Shown one piece after another: positions 15,086 through 24,633 of a DNA stretch of 64,000 bases (the stretch's first letter is position 1; the number at the start of each line of letters is the position of its first letter). The notes under the pieces are model-generated. The model saw only the letters and a program-made list of their open reading frames with translations. It searched no databases and had not been told where the DNA came from. Source of the stretch: Bacillota bacterium (GTDB lineage: Bacteria > Bacillota > Ch66 > Ch109); contig JABLWZ010000008.1 in NCBI GenBank assembly GCA_013178275.1, forward strand, positions 169,634 through 233,633, in the 5' to 3' direction. A program made the position numbers and the translations under genes.

Positions 15086-16027
15086 CTACTGGTTTATTTC
15101 CACGATATCTTCGTCGGAAAGTTCGTATTCACGGGGCACCGGCTGGCCGGGGAAACGGGTCGATCCCCAGACCCGCACGTTCTTTATCCGCCTGGCCAGG
15201 TCCTTGTGGATGGATTCAGCCAGGTCGACCACGGTGCTCCCCCGGGGCATGATGAAAGGGGCCTTTTTGTCGGGCTCGCGGCCGGGAGCCTTGGTGTAAA
15301 TACGGACCACCCCCAGCAGCTCGAACAGGTACCACCGCAGGTATTCCAGGTTGTGCCCGGTTTCGGCCGAGGTGGCGATGACCTCCACCCCCGGAGGCGC
15401 GGCGTCCCTGATCATGTCGATAATCTCCTCGTCCACGGCCAGGTCGAAGCGGTTGGCGACTATCGCGCAGCGCTTGTCGGACAGCCGCTTCTCCTTCATG
15501 TAATCCAGGACCTTTCCCAGGTGTTCCAGGCAGTCGTCGGAGCCGGCGTCGATGACTATCATCACCAGGTGCGCGTTCCTGAGCAGTCCGGATAGCCCCG
15601 GAGGGGTTATCTCATCGCTGATGGGCGGGGTATCCACCAGCTGTATCAGCACGTTCTCATAAGGCATCATCCCGGCGATGGGGGCAGTGGTGGTGAAGGG
15701 GTAGTCCGCGATCTTGACCCGCGCCCGGCTGAGCCTGCCCACCAGGGCCGATTTCCCGCTGTTGGGGAACCCCAGCAGGGCGATCTGACCGGCCCCTTCT
15801 TTTTCGATATGGAAGGGATCGAACCTTGACGCGCTGGACTTGGCGCTGCCCTCCTGGCGGAGTTTGGAGAGGCGTTTCTTGAGGTCGGCCTGCAGCTTTT
15901 CGGTGCCCTTGTGCTTGGGTATCACCGCCAGCATCTCTTCCAGGGCGGCAATCTTCTCCTTGACGGTCACGGCGTTTTTGTATGCGTCTTCGGCTGCATA
16001 GTACTGGGGCGTAAGATTGGCCGGCAT
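15086..16027 (-). CDS. DRG/Obg-like GTPase with TGS domain
   Basis: A 313-aa protein. An N-terminal helical region (about 1-60) precedes a GTPase domain with G1 GFPNSGKSALVGRL, G2 TTTAPIAG, G3 VDTPP and G4 NRFD, and a C-terminal TGS domain (VDLAESIHKDLARRIKNVRVWGS). G4 is NRFD rather than NKxD. The ATG at 16027 follows a run of G residues serving as ribosome site; the upstream ATG at 16072 has none. Relatives bind ribosomes or act in translation stress. It is co-transcribed with the nitrilase gene. Confidence 0.88.
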   Translation of the reverse strand: MPANLTPQYYAAEDAYKNAVTVKEKIAALEEMLAVIPKHKGTEKLQADLKKRLSKLRQEGSAKSSASRFDPFHIEKEGAGQIALLGFPNSGKSALVGRLSRARVKIADYPFTTTAPIAGMMPYENVLIQLVDTPPISDEITPPGLSGLLRNAHLVMIVIDAGSDDCLEHLGKVLDYMKEKRLSDKRCAIVANRFDLAVDEEIIDMIRDAAPPGVEVIATSAETGHNLEYLRWYLFELLGVVRIYTKAPGREPDKKAPFIMPRGSTVVDLAESIHKDLARRIKNVRVWGSTRFPGQPVPREYELSDEDIVEINQ

Positions 16028-16334
16028 TTTCCCCCCCCCTGTTTCTTTGGCCTCGGGATATATTTTCTCCAATGTTGCGAATTTTCCTGCTTTCAGGAAT
16101 ACCTTACCGGTTTACTTTCGATTATCCTGGTGTTACAATGCTTTTGCTCTTTAGTATCAGGTTATGGTTAAATAGGTTCCTCCGGTATTTCAAGAGTATA
16201 CATTATTAGGAGGGAATATTTACCTCCCCCGGTTTCGCAGGGTTTTATTTTTTTTCGTAGAATTTTCATAAAAACATTCCGGAATCTGTCTCCTATGTAC
16301 CCAACATCAGATCAACGATTTAGGAGAGTGCATT
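16028..16334. other. divergent promoter region
   Basis: 307 bp between the divergent GTPase and phosphorylase genes. A hairpin GGAGG-GAATATTTA-CCTCC occurs near 16209-16229, then a T-rich tract. No gene is seen. Confidence 0.4.
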
Positions 16335-17981
16335 ATGAGAGAGGTTAACCAGGGTATTCCAAGGGTTGCTTATTTCTGTATGGAGTACGGGCTGCACGAG
16401 GAGTTTCAGATCTATGCCGGCGGCCTGGGCATCCTGGCTGGCGACCACCTGAAAACGGCTGGTGATCTCGGTTTACCTATGGTTGGAATCGGACTGCTCT
16501 GGCGCTACGGCTACACCACCCAACTGATCGGGTCCGACGGAAGACCGTACGACAACTATCCCGAAATGCACTACGATTTTCTGCATGACACCGGGGTAAA
16601 GGTCAAGGTCCAGGTCCGGGGCCGGGACATCGCCTGCCGGGTCTGGATGGTCGACAAGTACGGCAACGTACCGCTCTACCTTCTGGATGCCGACCTGCCG
16701 GAGAACGATGATCGCTGGATCACCGGCCACCTTTACGGCGGTGACAGCGAGACCCGGGTCGCGCAGGAGATACTGCTGGGTATCGGTGGGATAAGGGCGC
16801 TCAGGGCCCTGGGCATCGAGGTCGATGTCTACCACTTCAACGAGGGACACGCTGTGCTGGCGGGCATCGAGATGATCAGGGAACTCATGGAACAGGGCTG
16901 GAACTTCGACAGCGCCGTGGCCGAGGTCAGGAAGCGGATCGTCTTCACCACCCACACCCCGGTGCTGGCGGGCAACGAGTCACACTCGCTGAAGACCCTG
17001 GAGGACATGGGAGCCTTCAACGGCCTGAACTGGGATCAGATGAAGCAGCTGGGCGGAGAACCGTTTGGGATGACGGTGGCGGGACTCAGGCTGTCCCGCT
17101 ACGCCAACGCGGTGGCGCAGCTGCATGGGTCCACCGCCCGCATGATGTGGAAGAACACCATCGGGGCGGCCCCGATAGTGGCGATCACCAATGGCGTCCA
17201 CACCGGGACCTGGAGGGACGGCCGGGTGAAGCTGGCCTACGAGACCGGGGCAGACCTCTGGACCCCGCACCAGCTGGCCAAGCAGGAACTGATAAACGAG
17301 ATCGCGCAACGTACCGGGACCTGGCTGAATCCCAACGTGCTGCTGATCGGGTTTGCCCGGCGGGCTGCCACCTACAAGCGCGCCAACCTGATCTTCCAGC
17401 GCCAGTGGCTGATAGAACCGCTGCTCCGCGAGGGCAAGGTCCAGCTGGTCTTCTCGGGCAAAGCGCACCCGCACGATGAAAACGGGAAGGGCATCATCTC
17501 CACGGTGGTCGAGATGAGCCGCCGCTACCCGAACAGCGTGGTCTTCCTGCAGAACTACGACATGAGGCTGGGCCGGCTCCTGACCCGCGGCTGCGACGTG
17601 TGGCTGAACAACCCGCGCCGGCCCCAGGAGGCGAGCGGCACCTCGGGGATGAAGGCGGCCATGAACGGCATCCTGAACCTGAGCGTCCTAGACGGCTGGT
17701 GGCCCGAGGGTTGCCAGCACGGCATCACCGGCTGGCAGATCGGGAACGCCTACGAGGGGCCCGACCAGGACGAGAACGACCTGAATTCGCTGTACAAGGT
17801 GCTGCTGGACGAGGTCATCCCGACCTACTACTGCAACCACCATCGCTGGGTGGAGATGATGCGGGCGAGCATCAGAATGTCCCACTACCAGTTCTCCGCC
17901 GAGCGGATGCTGAAGGAGTACTACGCGCTGATGTACGAGCCCAACGACCTGGCCTGGAGACAGGTGGCGGCGGGCAAGTAA
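16335..17981 (+). CDS. glgP: alpha-glucan (glycogen/maltodextrin) phosphorylase
   Basis: A 548-aa enzyme of the short GT35 type common in Thermotoga, archaea and anaerobic Firmicutes. It has the N-terminal YFCMEYGLHEEFQIYAGGLGILAGDHLK motif (shown here in pieces), FTTHTPVLAGNE, and the pyridoxal-phosphate lysine in EASGTSGMKAAMNG (about residue 440). It releases glucose-1-phosphate from glycogen or maltodextrins in the cytoplasm. It is a single gene with a good terminator at 18004; no other glycogen genes are near. Confidence 0.93.
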   Translation: MREVNQGIPRVAYFCMEYGLHEEFQIYAGGLGILAGDHLKTAGDLGLPMVGIGLLWRYGYTTQLIGSDGRPYDNYPEMHYDFLHDTGVKVKVQVRGRDIACRVWMVDKYGNVPLYLLDADLPENDDRWITGHLYGGDSETRVAQEILLGIGGIRALRALGIEVDVYHFNEGHAVLAGIEMIRELMEQGWNFDSAVAEVRKRIVFTTHTPVLAGNESHSLKTLEDMGAFNGLNWDQMKQLGGEPFGMTVAGLRLSRYANAVAQLHGSTARMMWKNTIGAAPIVAITNGVHTGTWRDGRVKLAYETGADLWTPHQLAKQELINEIAQRTGTWLNPNVLLIGFARRAATYKRANLIFQRQWLIEPLLREGKVQLVFSGKAHPHDENGKGIISTVVEMSRRYPNSVVFLQNYDMRLGRLLTRGCDVWLNNPRRPQEASGTSGMKAAMNGILNLSVLDGWWPEGCQHGITGWQIGNAYEGPDQDENDLNSLYKVLLDEVIPTYYCNHHRWVEMMRASIRMSHYQFSAERMLKEYYALMYEPNDLAWRQVAAGK

Positions 17982-18003
17982 AAAATCGTAGAGAAAGACC
18001 GGG

Positions 18004-18026
18004 GCGCCGGCTGGAAAGGCCGGCGC
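18004..18026 (+). terminator. terminator of glgP
   Basis: 8-bp stem GCGCCGGC / GCCGGCGC with loop TGGAAAG, then TTTTTATAT, 22 bp after the stop codon. Confidence 0.88.
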
Positions 18027-18173
18027 TTTTTATATTGCCCGGCGGTTGAACGGAGATGCAGGGCGCGCCGCTGGGAGGTTCCTCAGGGGCATAAGCCCGT
18101 CGGGTTGTCGGTGAATTGTTTTTCCCGCATCTTGGGCAAGCTAGGGGAGAAACTTTTTTATCCGAGGTTACGA

Positions 18174-19187
18174 ATGACTGCTTTATCTGCAACCAATCCG
18201 ATACTGAGCGATCCCGAGACTGTTTTTCCCGGCTCCTCGTCCGGCCTGATGCAGTCGGTCGAGACGAGCCTCTTGGACCATGCCGGCCAGGCCCAGTCCC
18301 CTCTGGATGAGATGATCCGGCACATCCTGGAGGCCGGGGGCAAGCGGCTGCGCCCCAGGCTGGCTATCGCCTGCGCCGAGTTCGGGGTTCCCTCCCGGTT
18401 CGAGCTGGTGGCCACCGCTACCGCCCTGGAGATGATCCATATGGCCTCCCTGATCCACGATGACGTGATCGACGAATCCGCGACCCGCCGCGGCCGGCGG
18501 ACCATCAACCGTCTCTGGGGAAACCAGACCGCGGTCCTGGCCGGCGACTACCTGTTCTCCAGCGCCTTCCGGATGCTCTGCTCCCATCGCCTCTACGACG
18601 TCCTGGTCCTGCTGACCGGGGCGATCGGGATGATGTGCGAAGGGGAGATCAACCAGTTCGCTTCCGCTTACCGCCCGGACTATACCCGGGAGGCTTACTA
18701 CGACTGCATCTTCCGCAAGACCGCCTGCCTCTTCGCCGCCAGCTGCCAGGCCGGGGCCATGGTGGCCGGGTGCTCTCCCGCGGAGCTGGAAAGGCTCTAC
18801 GAATTTGGGCTGCACCTCGGCTACGCCTACCAGATACTGGACGATATACTGGACCTGGTCGCTGACCCGGAAAAGCTGGGCAAGCCGGTCGGCAGCGACC
18901 TCAGCCGCGGACTGCTCACCCTCCCCACCCTGCTGCTGCTGAGTGACCAGAGACACGGTCCCTGGCTCAGGGAGCGCCTGGCTAGCCGGGAACCGGTGCC
19001 GGACTACCTCGCCGATTTGCGGGAACGCCTTTCATCCAGCGACGCCCTGGCGAAGTCGCTCGACACCTTCGAGCAGCACCTGCAGTCGGCCAGGGACGCG
19101 GTCTCGGGACTGCCCGGCGGGGAGCGGCGGGAGACGCTCTCCGGTACCATCAGCCGTCTGTCCTTCGAGATGGCGAAGCACCTGTAG
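18174..19187 (+). CDS. polyprenyl diphosphate synthase (HepT-like trans-isoprenyl synthase)
   Basis: A 337-aa trans-prenyltransferase. It has GGKRLRPRL, the first aspartate-rich motif HDDVIDE (about 95-99) and the second YQILDDILDLVADPEKLGKP (about 220-240), which bind the diphosphates through magnesium. The ATG at 18174 follows GAGG; a GTG at 18105 would add an unlikely extension. The next gene is a YtpB-like terpene synthase 22 bp downstream. In Bacillus the C35 product of HepS/HepT feeds YtpB, so a C30-C35 chain product is likely here. No HepS-like subunit is present in the window. Confidence 0.88.
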   Translation: MTALSATNPILSDPETVFPGSSSGLMQSVETSLLDHAGQAQSPLDEMIRHILEAGGKRLRPRLAIACAEFGVPSRFELVATATALEMIHMASLIHDDVIDESATRRGRRTINRLWGNQTAVLAGDYLFSSAFRMLCSHRLYDVLVLLTGAIGMMCEGEINQFASAYRPDYTREAYYDCIFRKTACLFAASCQAGAMVAGCSPAELERLYEFGLHLGYAYQILDDILDLVADPEKLGKPVGSDLSRGLLTLPTLLLLSDQRHGPWLRERLASREPVPDYLADLRERLSSSDALAKSLDTFEQHLQSARDAVSGLPGGERRETLSGTISRLSFEMAKHL

Positions 19188-19209
19188 CGGCTTCCAGGGG
19201 GTCGATTCA

Positions 19210-20313
19210 ATGCTTGAACAGCTGCGCCAAACCTGTTTTTTGAACCGGTTCATTTTTTCGGTCCTGCCCCGGGTCGATAGGGAACTGTCGTCCTGGGAGG
19301 CGGGGCTCGACCGCCACGGCGGCGACCCCGTCCTCCGGCGGCAGGCCCTAAGCAGCCTGCACCTGAAACGGTTTCACGCCCAGGGAGGGTCGGTGTTCGC
19401 CCTCCGGCACCCCGGGTGGGAGGACCGGCTGGTCGATTTCATCGTCTCCTTCCAGACCATCAGCGATTACCTGGACAACCTCTGCGACCGCATGAACGTG
19501 CTGGAGGCCGAGCCTTTCCGCCTGCTGCACCGGTCGATGCTGGACTCCCTGGCTCCCTCGGCTGCATCCCGGGACTACTACCGGCTCTACCCCTGCCGGG
19601 ACGACGGCGGCTACCTGGAGAGGCTGGTCGGCAAGACCCGCGCCGCGCTTTCGGCCCTGCCCGGCCGGCGGGCGGCGGTCCCCCGGATGGAAAAACTGGT
19701 CTCGCTCTATACCGACCTGCAGACCTACAAGCACATCGACCCGGGTTCGAGGGCGCCGGCGCTCAGGGACTGGGCCGGTCTTAACCGGGCCGATTCGCTG
19801 GGGATCGAGTGGTGGGAGTTCTCCGCCGCCGCCGGCTCCACCCTGGGGGTATTCGCCCTGGCGGCCGCGGCCACCAGCCCCGGCCTGACCGGGGAGGAGT
19901 GCGATAAACTGGTCCAGGCCTACTTCCCCTGGATCTGCGGCCTGCATATCCTGCTGGACTACCTCATCGACCAGGAGGAGGACCGGTTAGGGGGAGACTT
20001 CAACTTCACCCGCTGCTACCCCGATACGGACGCCACCGCCAGGAGGCTGGCCCTTTTCGTCCGCGAATCACTCGCCCGCGCCTCCACCCTGCCGGACCCC
20101 GCGTTCCACTCCCTGGTGGTCAAGGGCCTGCTGGCCCTCTACCTCTCCGATCCCAAGGCGGACCATCCCGACCTGGCCCCGGTGGTCGGGTCCCTGATCG
20201 AACGGTCCGATCCTTCCACCCGAATGATACTAAGGCTCTGCCGCTTTATCCGCAGCAGCCGGGTAGTCCGCCGCCGCCTTCCATTCCTGCAGCCGGTCAA
20301 GTCCGGCGGTTGA
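19210..20313 (+). CDS. tetraprenyl-beta-curcumene synthase-like terpene synthase (YtpB/DUF2600)
   Basis: A 367-aa protein of the DUF2600 family. It carries the family motifs DYLDNLCDR (86-94) and DYLIDQEEDR with GGDFNFTRCYPD further on, which form the metal-binding site of this unusual large-terpene synthase. In Bacillus YtpB cyclises heptaprenyl diphosphate to tetraprenyl-beta-curcumene, a sesquarterpene precursor found in spores. The ATG at 19210 has a GGGGGT site. The pair with the upstream prenyl synthase gives a complete chain-making and cyclising unit. The family is clear and the product is inferred. Confidence 0.85.
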   Translation: MLEQLRQTCFLNRFIFSVLPRVDRELSSWEAGLDRHGGDPVLRRQALSSLHLKRFHAQGGSVFALRHPGWEDRLVDFIVSFQTISDYLDNLCDRMNVLEAEPFRLLHRSMLDSLAPSAASRDYYRLYPCRDDGGYLERLVGKTRAALSALPGRRAAVPRMEKLVSLYTDLQTYKHIDPGSRAPALRDWAGLNRADSLGIEWWEFSAAAGSTLGVFALAAAATSPGLTGEECDKLVQAYFPWICGLHILLDYLIDQEEDRLGGDFNFTRCYPDTDATARRLALFVRESLARASTLPDPAFHSLVVKGLLALYLSDPKADHPDLAPVVGSLIERSDPSTRMILRLCRFIRSSRVVRRRLPFLQPVKSGG

Positions 20314-20425
20314 TTTGTCAATTTAATACTTGTAACCTTGGCGAGGATTTGTGGTAAAGTATAAGGAGCAGCGTATCTGCAGGAGGTTATGCTCTTGCAG
20401 CAGTTACAGGGAGGTTGCTTCAGAG

Positions 20426-21571
20426 TTGTTACTTGATCTGCTTAATCCCGCCCGCATCCTTTTTGGACCGGGGGCTAACGACCGTATAGGGACCGAGATC
20501 GCCCGGCTGGGCAAAAAACCGCTGATCGTGACGGGCAGAAAAAGCCTGGTGGCGTCGGGCAACCTGGACCGGGTGGCCTCGCCCCTCCGGCAGCTCGGGA
20601 TCAAACCCGTCTTTTTCGCCGATGTGGAACCGGAGCCGACGGTGGGGAAGGTGGACGAGGTCCGTCAGATCGCCCGTGAAAACCGGTGCGACCTGATAGT
20701 GGGGGTAGGCGGCGGCAGCGTACTGGACGTGGCCAAGGCCGCGGCCGGTCTCTATGGCGAGGACGAGCCCACCAGGGTTTACCTGTACGGCCGGGAGGTT
20801 ACCGCCACTGGTCTTCCCTGGCTGGCGATCCCCACCACCGCGGGCAGCGGGAGCGAGGTCACCGAGAACGCGGTGCTGACCGACCCCGAGGAGGGCAAAA
20901 AGGGCAGCATCCGCAACGGGTTCTGGATGGCCAGCACCGCGATAGTGGACCCCATCTTCACGATGTCGATGCCGAAAAAGCTGACCGCCATCACCGGGTT
21001 CGACGCCCTCTCCCACGCTATCGAGTCCTACACCTCCCGCTGGGCCAATCCCTACTCCAGTTCCCTCAGCCAGGCCGCGGCGGCCCTGATAATGCAGAAC
21101 CTCTACACCGCTTTCTCCACCAACAAAAAAGAGGCCCGCGAGAAGATGATGCTGGCCAGCCTGATGGCCGGGATGTCACTGAACGTGGCGCGTTCGGGGG
21201 CGGTGCACTCGCTGGCTCACCCGCTGGGACAGCGCTACGGCCTCAGCCACGGGCTGGTCTGCGCCGTGCTGCTGCCGAGCGTGATGCGGTACAACCTGCC
21301 GCTGGTGGACACCCGGTACGCCGACCTGGCCTACGCCGTAAACCTGTCGCCCCGCTCCACTCCTCCCGAGGAGGCGGCGGAACGGCTTATCTTCTTCGTG
21401 GAGAAGGCGGTGCAGAAGCTGGAGGTGCCGAGCCGGTTGAGCCAGCTGGGGGTCAAGGAGGAGGACCTGGCCGAGATAGCCAACCTGGCCCACGAGTCGG
21501 CGTCGCTGTCAGCCAACCCGCGCCGGACGCAACGGGAGGACCTGCTGGAGATTCTGCGGGGCTGCTGGTAG
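20426..21571 (+). CDS. iron-containing alcohol dehydrogenase
   Basis: A 381-aa protein with NAD-binding GVGGGSVLDVAKAAAG and TTAGSGSEVTENAV, and the iron-ligand region FDALSHAIESYTS...GAVHSLAHPLGQRYGLSHG with the expected histidines. The TTG at 20426 was chosen because GGGAGG lies upstream at 20409; the frame is open further upstream but has no site. It oxidises or reduces primary alcohols and aldehydes. It lies 112 bp after the terpene synthase gene and a functional link is possible but not shown. Confidence 0.88.
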   Translation: MLLDLLNPARILFGPGANDRIGTEIARLGKKPLIVTGRKSLVASGNLDRVASPLRQLGIKPVFFADVEPEPTVGKVDEVRQIARENRCDLIVGVGGGSVLDVAKAAAGLYGEDEPTRVYLYGREVTATGLPWLAIPTTAGSGSEVTENAVLTDPEEGKKGSIRNGFWMASTAIVDPIFTMSMPKKLTAITGFDALSHAIESYTSRWANPYSSSLSQAAAALIMQNLYTAFSTNKKEAREKMMLASLMAGMSLNVARSGAVHSLAHPLGQRYGLSHGLVCAVLLPSVMRYNLPLVDTRYADLAYAVNLSPRSTPPEEAAERLIFFVEKAVQKLEVPSRLSQLGVKEEDLAEIANLAHESASLSANPRRTQREDLLEILRGCW

Positions 21572-21652
21572 GGTGGTTTGGTTAACCTTTTTACGTCAAT
21601 GAACTTATTTGTTTTATAGTAACTTATCATTGTTTTCCAGGAGGTTAATAAG

Positions 21653-22129
21653 ATGACTGACATAAACCGGCTGAAGGACATCATCGACCAGAACTCCCTG
21701 CTCTACTCCTCCTATTCCCCGGAGCAGTCGGCCACCGGCCGATTGGACAGCGGTCGCGAGGTGGTCATCCTTTTCGTCAAGGAGTTCGAGGCGGAGTGTC
21801 GGACGGTGAGAGCGGACAACTGCAGCAAGTACCGCTATACGTGGTTCCACAATGAGGAGAAGGACTCGTTTATCCTGCACGTGGTCTGGGAGAACAAGAC
21901 CCAGATCGGTATCCGGTTTACCAGTCAGCACTTCCCGCTGCTTTCATACCTGTCCCAGCCCAAGGACCTGATCCTGACCACCGTCCCGATCACCGAGCTG
22001 GTAACCCAGGCCAAAAGCCGCGGCGACGACCACCTGGCGTTTCCCGACACGGTGGTCACCTTCAGCCAGATCGTCTTCGAAGACCCCCGTTCTTTCTACG
22101 ACCAGGAACCCAAGACTCCCATCAGCTGA
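21653..22129 (+). CDS. hypothetical protein, 158 aa
   Basis: I do not recognise this protein. It is soluble with alternating strands (EVVILFVKEFEAECRTV, FILHVVWENKTQIGIRF, LILTTVPITELV). An AGGAGGT site precedes the ATG. Its stop abuts the convergent FtsA-like gene by 1 bp. It is single-copy in the window and of normal host codon use. Confidence 0.7.
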   Translation: MTDINRLKDIIDQNSLLYSSYSPEQSATGRLDSGREVVILFVKEFEAECRTVRADNCSKYRYTWFHNEEKDSFILHVVWENKTQIGIRFTSQHFPLLSYLSQPKDLILTTVPITELVTQAKSRGDDHLAFPDTVVTFSQIVFEDPRSFYDQEPKTPIS

Positions 22130-22130
22130 G

Positions 22131-24149
22131 CTACTGCCAGAAGATTTTAACCCGGTCCCCGTCCTTCAACGGCTCGGTAAACTTCGCCTCGCTGTCGTTG
22201 TGGAGGAGTATGATGCTGCCCTGGGGGCGGGTCAGGTCGAAGTCGAGGTAGCGGAGGATGTCCACGAACAGGTAGTGTTTGCTGCCGTCCAGGCTGATGG
22301 TCTTCCCGTTTAGTTCGACGTGAATCAGGTTTTCGGGCTCCGGCGGGGCTGCCTCGGCCGGGGCCTTTTTATCGGGCTCGGGGGCCGGCGCCGGCTTTGG
22401 GGCCGGGGTCGAAAGCTCGATCTGGTCGCCCGATCTCAGGACCCAGTCCCCCATCGCAATCTCCCCGTTCACCCGGACCTGGAACTGCTCGAACTCGATG
22501 CCCTGGCCGGCCAGGATGGTCTTCAGGTCGGGGTACTTTATCTCCACCCGGTCCCCCGGCTTGATCGCGGTATCGGGCGCTGCCGGCTGCTGGTTCACCG
22601 TGACTATCGGCACCATCTGGATGCAGGTCTCCCCCAGCATCACTATCCGGGTGGGGTAGCGGTCGAGGTAGCTGCCGACCACCGCCCGGCCGTCTTCCCC
22701 ATCGACCGCCGCCTGGATGACGATGTAGTCCCCGTCCTTCACCTGGGTCTTCAGGTTGGCGGGTTTGTTGTTGATGAATATCTTGGAGGGGATCGCCAGT
22801 CCGCCGGGGACCAGCTCCTTGATGTCGTTCAGCCAGAACTCCAGGTTGGCCCCGTTTCGCCCGATCAGCTGCCGGGGGTCGTAGCCTATCAGGGCGATGG
22901 CGTTGCCCACCTCCAGCTCCTTGGAGTTGAACAGCCGGTAGTCCTGGTCGTTGATCTTGATGGTCAGGAAGTCGTGCCCGAACTTCTTCATAGCCACGGT
23001 GGATATGCCCACCACGGTCACCCCTTCGGGCCCGCTTATCTCGTCGTCGCTTTCGGTGATCTTTATCCCCGGGATCTGCTTTCTCCCCTTGACCGCCACC
23101 AGGGAGGGTGAGAGCCCGAGCTTCTCGGCCAGCATGTCGGTGAACTGGGGCGTCTGTGAACCGCCGCCGACGCAGAATACCGCGCGGGGGCTGACCTGGC
23201 CGTTCAGGTTCTTGATGGTCTGGGCGATCTCCTCGGTGATGCTGTCCAGGACCGGGCAGATGAAGGACATCGCCTCTTCGTAGGTGATGGTCTTTTCGGC
23301 CCCCAGCACGTCCCGGAAGGTGATGTCGGTCCCCGGTTCCCCCGCCATGGAGCGTTTTATCTTTTCGGCGGTGTTGAAGTCGACCAGGCAGTTTTCGAGC
23401 AGGGCCTCGGTGACCTCGTCCCCCGCCAGCGGCACCATGCCGTAGGCTACCACCGATCCCTTGCGGGAGATGGCGATATCGGAGGTGCCCGCTCCCACGT
23501 CGACCAGGGCCAGGTTGAGCAGCCGCAGGTCCTCGGGGATCGCCACGTCGATGGCGGCTATCGGCTCCAGGGTGAGGCTTACCGGTTCCAGGTCCACCCG
23601 CTTCAGGACCGAGTAGAGGCTGTTGACGACCGCCTCCGGCAGGAAGGTGGCCAGGATCTCGGCCCCGATCACCTCCGCCCACTGCCCCTGGAGGTTCAGG
23701 ATGGCGAAGTTGTCGGCAAAGTAGTTGACCACGCTGTACCCGACGCAGTAGAACTTTTCGGTGCTGCCGCTACCCATCATCTTTTCCAGCTCCAGGTGGG
23801 CCTGGCGCAGCCCTTCCAGTTCCAGGCTGTTTATGTCATGCGCTTCGATCTCTCTCGAGGAGCCCAGCTCTTTGGTGACCCGCACCTGGCGGGTAACCAG
23901 GGCCCTGCCGGCAGCGGCGACCGCCACCTGGTTCAGTCCGAACCCGGTCTTCTGCTCCAGGCCCTCCTTGACCCGAGCCACCGCTTCCGCTACCCGTGGG
24001 ATGTCGTGTATCTGACCATCGATCATGGACCGGCTTTCGTGCTCGGTAATCTCCTGGGCGATGACCTGCAGTGCCCCCTTCTGAGGCGCGCAGACCAGCC
24101 CGATCACGGTTCTGGTTCCGATGTCCAGCCCAAAAACGTAGTCCTTCAT
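22131..24149 (-). CDS. FtsA-like actin-fold ATPase with long C-terminal extension
   Basis: A 672-aa protein. Residues 1-340 match the FtsA/PilM actin-like fold: phosphate-1 VFGLDIGTRTVIGLV, the 1C region, ALVDVGAGTSDIAISR, and adenosine motif VFCVGGGSQTPQF. FtsA is usually about 420 aa; here about 280 more residues follow with ubiquitin-like/SLBB-like strand patterns (NAIALIGYDPRQLIGRNG, IFINNKPANLKTQVKDGDYIVIQ, VKPGDRVEIKY-type) and a Pro/Ala linker near 590-610. No ftsZ is nearby and no C-terminal membrane helix is evident. It may be an FtsA paralogue with another cytoskeletal or membrane role. Confidence 0.8.
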   Translation of the reverse strand: MKDYVFGLDIGTRTVIGLVCAPQKGALQVIAQEITEHESRSMIDGQIHDIPRVAEAVARVKEGLEQKTGFGLNQVAVAAAGRALVTRQVRVTKELGSSREIEAHDINSLELEGLRQAHLELEKMMGSGSTEKFYCVGYSVVNYFADNFAILNLQGQWAEVIGAEILATFLPEAVVNSLYSVLKRVDLEPVSLTLEPIAAIDVAIPEDLRLLNLALVDVGAGTSDIAISRKGSVVAYGMVPLAGDEVTEALLENCLVDFNTAEKIKRSMAGEPGTDITFRDVLGAEKTITYEEAMSFICPVLDSITEEIAQTIKNLNGQVSPRAVFCVGGGSQTPQFTDMLAEKLGLSPSLVAVKGRKQIPGIKITESDDEISGPEGVTVVGISTVAMKKFGHDFLTIKINDQDYRLFNSKELEVGNAIALIGYDPRQLIGRNGANLEFWLNDIKELVPGGLAIPSKIFINNKPANLKTQVKDGDYIVIQAAVDGEDGRAVVGSYLDRYPTRIVMLGETCIQMVPIVTVNQQPAAPDTAIKPGDRVEIKYPDLKTILAGQGIEFEQFQVRVNGEIAMGDWVLRSGDQIELSTPAPKPAPAPEPDKKAPAEAAPPEPENLIHVELNGKTISLDGSKHYLFVDILRYLDFDLTRPQGSIILLHNDSEAKFTEPLKDGDRVKIFWQ

Positions 24150-24633
24150 AGTAACCCCTTTCAGTCAAATTCACACTGCGGTTCTCCTGAGTTAGCGATC
24201 AAGTTTTTATGTCGCTCCAATTATAGGTGGTCCGATTATTGCCAATGTTGTTGACAGTACCGCTCGTTTCAGCTTTCACTCGCTTCTACGACAATGTTCT
24301 TTTTATTCCCAAGTGGTGGAGTCCAGCTCGTTCAAGCTTTTAGTATTTGAGGCTATCACATTCTTGCCGGGGTTCACCTTAGCTAGCGATCAGGTTTTCT
24401 GTCGGTAGAATAAAATATTAAGGAAATTATAGCATAATTTAGCATATTAAAGTAGGGGATATGCTTTTAACAGTACGTCGGCTGCTTGTAGGCGCATCCG
24501 GGACTCCGTTTCGGCAATTCTGTATTTTTATGGAAAGTTTTGTTCATTGCCGCTCTTTTATAATTTATCAAAATAGGATATATTTTTTATAATGGAATGT
24601 TTGATTCATGCCCCGGGGAGGCGAAGATTTTTA
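24150..24633. other. intergenic region with short direct repeat
   Basis: 484 bp between divergent genes. GTTAGCGATCAAGTTTT and GCTAGCGATCAGGTTTT occur near 24193 and 24383, both followed by T(A)TGTCG or CTGTCGG. No gene, RNA fold or strong promoter was recognised. Confidence 0.4.

Noticed and set aside
18060..18120. GC-rich leader before the prenyl synthase considered as a riboswitch
   Set aside because: It shows some pairing but matches no riboswitch consensus I can recall.
22320..23682. Long frames on both strands overlapping the FtsA-like gene
   Set aside because: Both are antisense or shifted readings of an intact, recognisable protein; their products are Gly/Arg/Asp-rich without motifs.
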